Shown here piece after piece: positions 34,092 to 42,926 of a stretch of DNA of 64,000 nucleotides (the stretch's first letter is position 1; every line of letters begins with the position of its first letter). The notes under the pieces are model-generated. The model was not told the origin of the DNA. It ran no database searches and was given only the letters and a program-made list of their open reading frames with translations. The DNA lies in NCBI GenBank assembly GCA_030710605.1, contig CP092880.1:11511639-11575638 (forward strand). Direction: 5' to 3'. The stretch is from Cordylochernes scorpioides. Lineage: Eukaryota > Arthropoda > Arachnida > Pseudoscorpiones > Chernetidae. A program made the position numbers and the translations under genes.

Positions 34092-34200
34092 GGCGCTGAG
34101 TTTGTTGTTGACATTAATATGTTTTATAACCTTGAAAAAGGTTGGTGTTCAGCCAACTGAAATATTGGTAAATATTTTTGATCTAATATATGCTTTTTTT
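34092..34200 (+). mobile_element. family C element with hammerhead-like motif
   Basis: Starts GCGCTGAGTTTGTTGTTGACA. The motif at 34128-34170 has helix I AACC, core TTGAAAA, helix II AGGTTGG / CCAACT with loop TGTTCA, GAA, ATAT, T and GGT. Sits directly after the satellite. Confidence 0.5.
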
Positions 34201-34244
34201 AATTAAACATTCTGATTTCTTTTCTGAATTAATAAATTTAGATA

Positions 34245-34745
34245 TCTTCTATATATATATAATGAATGTTTGAATGTATGTCCGGTATACAAATTCGCAG
34301 TAGTTCACTAATTCAAACCAAAATTTCCATACATAGGTAAAAAATACGGGGAAGACGATAGGCTATTTTTAAAAATATATAAATCAATTATTAAAACTAT
34401 ATATTTTTAGTCAGAAAATGATGATGACGATATTGCTGTATCATGTTTGATTATCAGATACAAAATTATATCGGGAAAAATTCCAAAAAGCAGAGACCAC
34501 GGGTGAAACCAGTTCATTATTTTGTACACAGGAACAAAATTCTAACAGAAAAACATTCATTCGAGCAGAAAACAAAAGCCAGATCACCTTTTCTATAAAA
34601 ATATCGCTTCTCAGACACAAAGTTTGGAGCGGGACGTTTCCCAAAAGTGACATCCACGGTGCCAATTTATAATTATAACGAATAGTATTTGAATAAAAAC
34701 ATTTAATCGGGTAAAACCCGGGCGTTGCCCGGGTCATTCGGCTAG
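34245..34745 (+). mobile_element. non-autonomous Helitron
   Basis: 5' end TCTTCTATATATATAT after an A; 3' end has a perfect hairpin ACCCGGGC-GTT-GCCCGGGT, then nine bases and CTAG before T. This is the Helitron 3' signature with insertion between A and T. The 5' part matches 53228-53400. The last 90 bp match 49480-49572 and, inverted, 62630-62720. No Rep/helicase. Confidence 0.85.
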
Positions 34746-36350
34746 TTACATATAAATTGAAGAATGGTTTGTTAATAGTTTTTATAAATAAATAGTTTAA
34801 AAATAATCAAAATATATGTCGAAATTAATACTAAATCAGAATTTTTAATAATGAATAAATGTGAAAACCTACCTTTTTTATTTTCTATAATATTTTTATT
34901 AAACCTTTGAATATATATTAATATTAAATTTTCTATAAAAATTATATAAGAATGAAAATATATCAGCAGAAGATTATTTATTTATTTACCCTATAAAAAT
35001 TATAAACTATCTAATAATTATATTTACACTTAGAGTATTTACACACATTCATATATATTTTAATTTAATAATTTATAAATAATTTATATATTAAACAATT
35101 TATTTTCAAATATTTCTACAATTCGATATCAGACGAGGATGTGAAGAACCATCGTCTGATTACAGCCAACTGTATCACAAACTAGATGTAATTCCGCCAG
35201 ATGTATTGGATTGTAATCTAAAAGCAATAACGTAATAGAGAAAGGAGAAATCTTGATGTAATGGCCAAGGATAAAGGAGAAAAAGTGTAATAGCTTACGA
35301 GAAATAAAAGTACAATCTACATAAATAAAATATTTTTTTAATTTACAAACTTTTTATCTAAAATCTGAACATTTTCATTGTAAAATTTAATATACAAATA
35401 TGAAATTTCAATATACATTTATATTTTATTCAAACTCAATTTTTCATTAAATAAAATTTAAAATATTAAATTTTCAAATTGTTTTAATTTTTAATGGTAC
35501 TTTTGTTTGCATCAATTTTGAAATCAGATTCATATATACTGATAAAGATGTTTATTTCTATTGCGTTATCAAAAGGTGAATATTTTAATTTTAAAATTGT
35601 TTATAAAGATATTAATTCTTGAACAAAATCGTTTTATAAAAATATAATGTATACATTATTGATCTTTAAATAAAAAGGTATATATAGAATCAAAATATCA
35701 TTTATTTTGCCAATATATCAGTTGGCCGAACGCCAACCTTTATCAAGGTATTATAACATATTTAATGTGAAATATGTGAAATTTTGATTCTATATTTACC
35801 TTTTTATTTAAAGATTTATTTATGGATTGCTCTATTTTCAAAATTATTGATCATTTTATTGGAATATTTTATATAAATAAGGTCATCATTTTCATCACAC
35901 CTTTAAGACACTATTCTAAAATTTAATGAAGACGTTTTTAACAAGACAAACATTTCAATGCAATATAAAGTTGCGAATGATGGTGTATTTGTTGTATATT
36001 TCTATTCTAATAATTATAAATCCACAGAGTATTATTCTGTGATATACATATTATCGTAATATATATAACTTATCATCATCATTCTGTTGTTGTTGACTTG
36101 TAATTTTAGATTTTGCATCTACTCCTGTGTAATATAATAAAATATATTTAAATAAATAAGTCCTAAAATCTAATTCTAATTTTTAATCAACCTAAATACA
36201 CCACAGTATTCATGTATCAAAATAGGCACCTCTCCCTTTAAAAATACATTTTAGTTTATCACCCCAATACAGAACGTTAAGGATGTTGATTAAAAATGTT
36301 TCAGTTCTGGGATATTCAGAAAAATGCCAAATTGTATACCAAAATTACGG
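34746..36350. other. AT-rich interval with a family C fragment
   Basis: No gene is supported. At 35708-35750 (minus) a family C hammerhead-like motif is present (TACC, TTGATAA, helix II around GTTCG, GATA in place of GAAA, GGCA). An inverted pair TTTAAATAAAAAGGTATATA / its inverse flanks it (35670 and 35800). Confidence 0.5.
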
Positions 36351-36354
36351 TCGT

Positions 36355-36646
36355 GTTGGGAATCTTTTATGGTTCAGACGATGAAACAATAAATAATAAG
36401 TTTACTTACAGCTGAAATTGTTTTAAAGAATTAGGCGATTTTTACCTTTTAAGAAAGTATTTTCAATTTATTATTTTCAAAGAGAGATAGGAAAAAAAAC
36501 ATTTAACAATTTCACTTACTAATTATAAAAACAAAAATATCACTCGTTCTTTCTTCTTTTTATATTACAGTGTTATGTGTCTGAAAGTATTTTAAGATCA
36601 TTGATTTATTATTTTAAAAACATTTTACTTCTTTTTTTTTTTACCA
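36355..36646 (+). repeat. duplicated intron-like segment, copy 1
   Basis: Matches 39107-39385 (GGTTCAGACGATGAAACAAT, ATTAGGCGATTTTTACC, GATCATTGATTTA). Copy 1 ends in a polypyrimidine tract and TTACCAG leading into the candidate exon; copy 2 has no such exon after it. Confidence 0.75.
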
Positions 36647-36647
36647 G

Positions 36648-36845
36648 CAATGCGCCTCATCAGTACAAAAGGGGGCTTCGATTTCATAACATTCAGGAAA
36701 GGAATTATGAACTCGGTCGAATTTGCCAGAAGACATGCTGGTGAAGTGACAGAGACGATTTTCAGACCAGAATGCAGAATAGAATTGAGAGAAGAAGAGA
36801 TTCTCTCTCTCTCCTGTACCAAGATAGGTGCCTCTCTTGTTAAAG
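36648..36845 (+). CDS. candidate host exon, unidentified protein
   Basis: 198-bp segment open in one frame, with clearly higher GC than its surroundings. It is preceded by a long T tract and TTACCAG (splice acceptor, AG at 36646-36647) and followed by AAAG/GTAATT (donor, GT at 36846-36847). The phases agree: it enters with two spare bases and leaves with one, so it is a symmetric phase-1 exon. Encodes about 65 residues, including GGFDFITFRKGIMNSVEFAR and FRPECRIELREEEILSLSC. I do not recognise the protein. The two cysteines and the alternating acidic/basic pattern suggest a folded domain. If real, much of this window is intron of a plus-strand gene. Confidence 0.6.
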
Positions 36846-36879
36846 GTAATTCAAAAAGCTTTCGGCAAGCCTTAATTCC

Positions 36880-37535
36880 TGATGCATTAGCGCGCCATCT
36901 GTTACTAAAATTTTAAACTATTCTAGACGCGTATGATTCACTATAAAAGTAATATCGAAAAGGCAATACTCGTATAACATCGGTATGGAGTAAACCTCCT
37001 TTTTGTGTCTGGATGCTATATTTATGGCGAACTAAATAACTTAGTCCCTATTTCTGCTCCGCGCTTATGGAATTGAAGACTTGAGGCGATGACGTTGACC
37101 TTTCATACTAAATCTTACTTTTCCTTATTACTAATAATTGTATATAGTTGCGGAACTACTGGTTTCCTGTGCTGCTCTTTTCCTGTTATTGCACCTTGTA
37201 CGGAGAATCTGTATAAGACTAACGTCTTAATAAAGGCTTTGTGTGTGTGTGTGTTTGTGTGTGTGTGTATATATAACATCGGTATGATAGATTAAACTGA
37301 CGAAACAGCTGGGAGGGTTCACCATTGATGAGCCAGGCCCTTCCATTAATTTTTTCCATTGCAGTGAGGGTAGTAAAATTGATAAACCACACAATTTGGA
37401 TTATAGATTATAATACAAGAAAATAACACACTATTAAATTATTTGGATTAGGTATTATTTTCTTATGTGGTAGTAGATATTGTTTTATTTTTAAAAGAAT
37501 CATACGTGTCTATAATAGTTTCGAATTTTCAAGAC
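36880..37535. mobile_element. fold-back family B, split copies
   Basis: Begins GATGCATTAGCGCGCCATCT and ends near AATAGTTTCGAATTTTC. The internal block TTAAACTGACGAAACAGCTG, GGGAGGGTTCACC, TTGATGAGCC lies at 37295-37350. A unique 300-bp piece with a TG microsatellite separates the halves. Confidence 0.6.
37238..37272 (+). repeat. TG microsatellite
   Basis: Tandem TG with one T interruption, followed by TATA. No function inferred. Confidence 0.85.
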
Positions 37536-37539
37536 TTAA

Positions 37540-39100
37540 TTCAGTTAAAAAGATGAACGTATGGACAGGACAATAGAAAGAGAATATAAGCCATTTTAAA
37601 AAACGAAAATAAATTAATTTATTATAAAAATTATAATAAAATTCTTATAATAATAAATGTCCGTATTAAAATCAAATGTCCTTAAATAAAGTAAAAATAT
37701 TTATAGAGGCAATTTATTATCGTTGAGAAGTGTAATTTTATATAATTGAATACAACCCCCCCATTCAAATTTTTCTTTTCAATTTGTTCCATTTATTAAA
37801 AACTTCTTACAGCTATATATTTTAAACACCGTTTTAAAATATTCTTTAAATACTCAAAGAAACAAAGAATTTCAATTTATTTTAAAATATGTATGGAAAT
37901 ATTTGATAAATACAGAATATTACATATATATAATATTATATAAAGGTTTTATAATATTTAAAGAAGGTTTAGAATATTTTGATGTCGAATTGAGAGTATA
38001 ATGTCAGTATAGCAAGCTATTACTGAACAAAATGTTGTTTTCAATTATCATTACTCATTCTCCAATACAACTATCTTTCATATAAATTATATTTAATTCT
38101 ACTTTATATATATTATTATATATATAATATATATTAATAAACACAGAAATTTTAATATTCATAATATTTTAAAATACCAAAAAATGAGCAAGTATGCATA
38201 GTATTTTATATTCGAATTATAAGGAATATGTATGAATAAAAATTTTAAAGAAAAAATAAGTAATTATGAATTTGAATTTTAAAATGCAGCCGATTATCAA
38301 CAAAAATAGGCCTACACAGCAAGCAATTTAAATATCGGGAGCCTTTAATTACAAAGCTAATTTTAACCTATCCATTTATTATTTTAATACCAAACCTAAA
38401 TCCCAGTTAAATAGTTAACCTATATTAAAATTCCACCCTTGTTTTCCCTCTAATTCTAATTACAATCTTAAAAAAAAAAGAGTTTTAAAAGGCTTACAGT
38501 TAAAAGGTTAAATTGTCTTTTGCATTTATTTGAATGTCTTTAATTGTCTAAATTTAAATGTTTTTCATTAAAAACATTAATTGTGTAAACATATTAATAT
38601 GAAAAATTATACATATTCAAATTTTATTGAATATATATATTTTACACTTCGTAAAAATATTTTACATTTTAATAACATTTTAGACTTTTAATATCAACAA
38701 TTTGCCTTTCATTAAAATAAAACATTTAAAATAAAAATTTATGAATATATTTTTAAAATGCTAATCTTTATTTATTTATTTTGTATCAAGAGAATTTATT
38801 TTAAATTTTCTAGCCATTTTGTAATCATTCAATATATTCCTATATTTATATTTTTTTAATATTGAATTTTAAAACGATTTTTTTTACTGTTTTCTCTCAA
38901 AATTTACATCATTAATTATTAAGAATTCCACATATGATTAGCAATAGACTAGAGTGTAATATTTAGGTTGTGATCTATAGTCTGAGTAATTGTTACAGTT
39001 CCGACTCAGTTTTATGTAAATAATTTGCATATTATGTTTATTCCTAATAGTTTTCCACAATATTTGAACTATTTGAGAGAATGAAACATAGAAAATATTT
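37540..39100. other. very AT-rich interval
   Basis: Long runs of A and T, no open frame with recognisable content and no repeat ends. Confidence 0.6.
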
Positions 39101-39106
39101 TAAATG

Positions 39107-39385
39107 TTTGGAATCTCTTATGGTTCAGACAATGATACAACAAATAAGTTTACTTACAGCTGAAGTGGTTTTAAAGAATTAGGCGATTTTACCTTTTATG
39201 AAAGTATTTTAAATTTATTATTTTCAGAGAGAGAGAGAAAAGAACATTTAACAATTTACATTACAATTACAAATTTTGTAAACCAAAACACTTCCTAGTT
39301 CTCGTTTTTTATATTAGTGTTGTCAGTCTAAAATATATCAAGATCATTGATTTACTATTATTTTTTTTTTCAACAAAAAAATATA
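39107..39385 (+). repeat. duplicated intron-like segment, copy 2
   Basis: Homologous to 36355-36646. Downstream (39385-39600 and 39920-39990) and upstream (38960-39090) are further short direct repeats (GAGTAATTGTAACAGTTTCG; ACTCAGTAATATGTAAA), so the area has been locally duplicated several times. Confidence 0.7.
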
Positions 39386-39589
39386 GGTCTATAGCCGGAG
39401 TAATTGTAACAGTTTCGACTCAGTAATATGTAAATTAACCCCATAACAAGATAATTTGCATAATATATTCACTTATTATAGATTTCCATAGTAATTCATC
39501 TATTTGAATTAAACTCAAATAGCATATAGAATAAGTCTGGTCCAAGTGTATATGTAACAGTGTACACTCAGCAATATGTAAACAATATA

Positions 39590-39905
39590 CACATTAAAAA
39601 TAAAAATGGCATATCCCGATCTGGAGCACATGTGCTTTACAGAAGGCAGAGCGCCATCTGGTGGAACAGAAATCAACTAAACATTGATTTAACCTGTTCC
39701 CTGATATTTGGCCAACCCAATTTCTTGATAAATAAAGAAAAGCCATCCACGAACGCGTTTCGCGCTTTTGGCGCTCGTCAGCGTGAAGTAGTTGTACCAC
39801 TGCGACCAAAATAATCTTTGGTCCCAGTGGCTTCTTGAGAAACCAAGAAATGGGTATTTAAGGCCAAACTTGCGTAAATACGATTAACACATGAAAAAAT
39901 GAAAG
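39590..39905 (-). mobile_element. family A hammerhead element
   Basis: Minus-strand copy of the element at 17095-17455: conserved TTGGCCTTAAATACCCATTTC, ribozyme, TTTATCAAGAAATTGGGTTGG, then GGCGCTCTGCCTTCTGTAAAG. No coding region. This is the family A copy with the intact ribozyme. Confidence 0.75.
39746..39787 (-). ncRNA. hammerhead ribozyme, catalytic core intact
   Basis: Minus strand: helix I TTCACG (39787-39782) pairs with CGTGGA (39751-39746), six pairs with one wobble. Core CTGACGA (39781-39775). Helix II GCGC / GCGC with loop CAAAA. GAA (39761-39759), A15.1 (39758), palindromic helix III ACGCGT, H17 = T (39752). Predicted cleavage lies between 39752 and 39751. Every invariant position (C3 U4 G5 A6 G8 A9, G12 A13 A14, A15.1-U16.1) is present. 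The short palindromic helix III is typical of Penelope-type minimal hammerheads that act as dimers. Confidence 0.85.
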
Positions 39906-40054
39906 AAAAAAAAAGAAATATACACATTAATTCATCCGATATAAGTTACCGCAATATTTGACCTATCAGAATGAAACCTAGTATATATAGTAAGGGGCTT
40001 AAATAAGTTACTTTAAGATCTTCAATCTTGGAATGTATTTATCTTTATGAAATA

Positions 40055-40894
40055 CTAGCGGATGTGTACCCGGCTTCGCCCGGGTTTTATCCGAGTGAAA
40101 GTTTGCCTAACGAATATTATATATTATGAAGTATAATAAACAATGCTAAAGATTAGTTTTAATTATTAATCAAGATTGTGTGTGAATATGCGAGAAAGAT
40201 GTAATATCGTTGTTGTTTTCTTGGCCGACTGTTTTACATATGGTGTTATCTTAAAATTGCTTGTTTTGAATATTTTTTTAGATTGAGTTGAATGAATTGC
40301 TGAATTTTTTTTTTGTATTTATATATAAATAAAATTAAGTCTGTTGAATTTTTTTGTATTTTGTCGATAACAGCAAAGTTATGTATTTTAAAGTTAGGAA
40401 AAATATTTTGATGTTAAGCAAAACCTGCTCCATCTCGTTTTACATAAATGTTGAAAATTTGGTCGAAATTGATGCATTGTAACGAAAGTTTTTAGCGAAC
40501 ACCACTTATGAAATTTCCATTTATATAGAAGATATAATATAAATGAGTTTTAAAAATTGTTAAAAAAAAAATGCATCGGCCGGGAATCGAACCCTGGCCG
40601 CCCGCGTGGCAGGCGAGCATTCTACCACTGAACCACCGATGCTTTGAAAAAATCAAATTCATTTATCGTCGCGACCAGTGCTGCGCCCTAGCGGTAAAAG
40701 ACTGGAACTAACGCTTTTTGGTTTTTTATTTTTTAAAAAAAGCACATTAACTTTTTTAGTTTTTTGAATAGCCTATATGTTAAACGAAATCTTCAGCTAC
40801 CTACATGCGAAATTCCATAATGATTGAGTCAGTAGATTTTGCGTGATGCGATAACAAACATCGATTTCGCATTTCATTTTTATATATATAAGGA
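40055..40894 (-). mobile_element. non-autonomous Helitron carrying a tRNA-Gly gene
   Basis: On minus the 5' end is TCCTTATATATATAAAAATG after A, and the 3' end has the hairpin ACCCGGGCGAAGCCGGGT, ten bases and CTAG followed by T. Total 840 bp. It encloses a tRNA-Gly(GCC) at 40572-40642 in the same orientation. No Rep/helicase sequence. Confidence 0.85.
40572..40642 (-). tRNA. tRNA-Gly (anticodon GCC), inside a Helitron
   Basis: 71-nt cloverleaf on minus. Acceptor GCATCGG pairs fully with CCGATGC. D arm is GTTC-AGTGGTA-GAAT. Anticodon loop is CTGCCAC with GCC. B box GGTTCGATTCC is exact. The discriminator is A and CCA is not encoded, as normal in eukaryotes. One A/G mismatch in the T stem (second pair of CAGGG/CCCGG) departs from the usual tRNA-Gly. 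A run of nine T immediately downstream (complement of 40562-40570) is a strong Pol III terminator. Probably still transcribable; could be a young pseudogene. Confidence 0.9.
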
Positions 40895-41439
40895 TGACTA
40901 ATTTACATATGGTTACACCAGGTTACTTCTCAATAATTTCATATCACTCATGCTTTATTTCTTCACTATTAGCTTTGCCAAGAGAATTTTCATAAATATA
41001 AAAGTAAGAAAATAATAAAAATAATTACCATTTAAGATGGCCAATCATCTATTTTCTTGAAGGTGATGTGACACAAAGAAATCTTTAATTCGTTAATACT
41101 TGCCAAAAGATTATTTCCTTCTTGTTCCAACGTTCAAAGTAGTATGACGTAATAACCGTGTTGCCAAATATATAAACAATAATTTTATACTCTGTTAAAA
41201 TATAATAGCGGAAAACAGTTTACAATTAATGCTTGCAATAATCAAATAATATTAAAGATAATAATTTTAAAGAATTAATTAATATTCGCATCAACAAGAT
41301 ACAACAATATTCTATGATCGAAAAATTAAAATGTCAATAATAATAAACTTTTATTAAAACAATAATGATTGGGCAAACATTCACTTAGGGAGAGCCCGGT
41401 CGATTCTTTTTCAAATTGCAAAAATAGCGATGACATTTT

Positions 41440-41575
41440 TATAAATAATATTTATTTTTTTCCTAAATTTATTATTTGAATTATATGCAAATTCGTTAGA
41501 ATAATAATCACATTCAGTCAAATATCCCTAGCTGAGAATCACTTTTGTGTTTTATAAAATAAATAAAAAATAGTC
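41440..41575 (+). mobile_element. possible LINE 3' tail
   Basis: ATCCCTAGCTGAGAATCACT followed by TTTTGTGTTTTATAAAATAA resembles the 3' end at 10215-10272. Only the tail can be seen. The rest of 40895-42020 is AT-rich with no recognised feature. Confidence 0.35.
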
Positions 41576-42024
41576 TGTATATATTATTCATATCCATAAT
41601 GCCCAAGAGATAAAATATACTCAATAAATACGAATTATCAGCAAGAGGACCAGATGTTTATTTATGCGACCAAAAGAAAAGGATTAGAAGAGTTGGGTCA
41701 GGGGTCATAAGACCACTTCTTTAGTCAACCAAACATTAGAAGGAACTATTTCTTGTAGCGGAGGAACTATTTGAATTGCACTTTCCTTCTTGAATGTTTA
41801 CTTGCCAGATGAACCTAAGTGTATTCTTCTCCCTTCTTACAAAATCTGATACAATAGATTCCCACTTGGCTTTGTTTCAGACATAAATTTGAATATATGC
41901 ATATTGTATTATACGTATATACTGAAGAGTAAGGTAAATATATTCTCCAATACCTCAGTAAGGAAAAAGTATTCAAATGTTTTGCTTATCTTTGTTTTCT
42001 TTCAACATACACTATATGTGTCCA

Positions 42025-42390
42025 TAGAAGCATAGGTCGCCTCTCCCGTCAAAATAAACGTCAAAACCTGACGCCATCTATTGACCGTCGCCGCAAACTA
42101 GCGGCCTAGGGTCGGTGACAAAGCCACAACACCAGCTTTGGCAAACTGAGAAGCTTCCACCTAGAGACCATGGTTTCGGGCTAATGGCCCTCGTCAGTCT
42201 AGGGCGGACTTTATTTCATGAGATCCACACGGGATCTAATGGAATCCTCACAATAGTTTGCTAAAGCTGGTATTGTAGCTTTGTCACCTACCCGAGGCCG
42301 CTAGTTGCGGCGACGGTCAATAGATGGCGTTAGAGTTTGAAGTTTATATTGATGGGAGAGGCGCCCTATGCTTCTATAGATCAATTTCCT
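42025..42390 (-). mobile_element. fold-back element with intact hammerhead
   Basis: Inverted arms: AGGTCGCCTCTCCCGTCAA near 42033 and its inverse near 42360, and GCCATCTATTGACCGTCGCC (42072) versus its inverse near 42310. The ribozyme sits in the left half. Decayed relatives are at 16580-16770 and 47255-47480. Confidence 0.75.
42160..42203 (-). ncRNA. hammerhead ribozyme, catalytic core intact
   Basis: Minus strand: helix I CCTAGA (42203-42198) pairs perfectly with TCTAGG (42165-42160), with further CC/GG pairing beyond an internal loop. Core CTGACGA (42197-42191). Helix II GGGC / GCCC with loop CATTA. GAA, then the 8-nt palindrome ACCATGGT as helix III, and H17 = C (42166), giving a GUC cleavage triplet. 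All invariant positions are present; predicted cleavage lies between 42166 and 42165. A different sequence family from the 39-kb ribozyme. Confidence 0.88.
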
Positions 42391-42469
42391 CCCGGCAAAT
42401 TTTCCATCTATACTATATGTATGTGTGACGATCATTTCTGATTTTTTTCATAGAGAAGATTAGGTATTT

Positions 42470-42925
42470 TCTTTGAATTTAGACACTTGGGCCTGAAATT
42501 GAGAAAATATAAACATTTACTGGACGGAGTATCTTTAATTCTAAGAAATATGAATGCTGGCCAGGCAACTTCTATCTTCTCGAACTTACTGTAACTTGCG
42601 ACGAGAAATGGATTCTCTGTGACAACTGGTGACATTGAGATCAATAGTTGGACCATTACATATCTCCGAAACATTTCCCCAAGCCAATTTGCACTTACAC
42701 CAGGTAATGGTGACAGTTTGATGATATAAAGCTTTTATAGTTGATTGCATCTTCATAAATACAAACAAAACATAACAGAGAAGTAGTATAACCAGCAAAT
42801 ATTGAAGACATGTACCAAAATTCATCTTTGATACCTGCTTGATATTGTCCAACATAATAGGGTAAATATTCTTCCACTAAAATGCCTGACCTCACTTCAT
42901 AATACGGAAACAGCAAAATCTGCAT
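42470..42925 (-). pseudogene. likely SLC6-type transporter pseudogene fragment
   Basis: Minus-strand translation gives, over three frames, blocks that line up in order with the SLC6 sodium-coupled transporter fold: YYVGQYQAGI, FWYMSSIFAGY, LLCFVCIYEDAINYKSF, WCKCKLAWGNVSEICNG and SPVVTENPF-x9-FEKIEVAWPAFIFL. Intact family members have GQY, a membrane helix with IYYNxI, LPW-x-C-x-W and SPVxEF text in this order. Frame changes and stops show it is not functional. No splice signals were needed, so it may be a retrocopy. A LINE begins right at its upstream edge (42927). Match judged by eye. Confidence 0.5.
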
Positions 42926-42926
42926 G

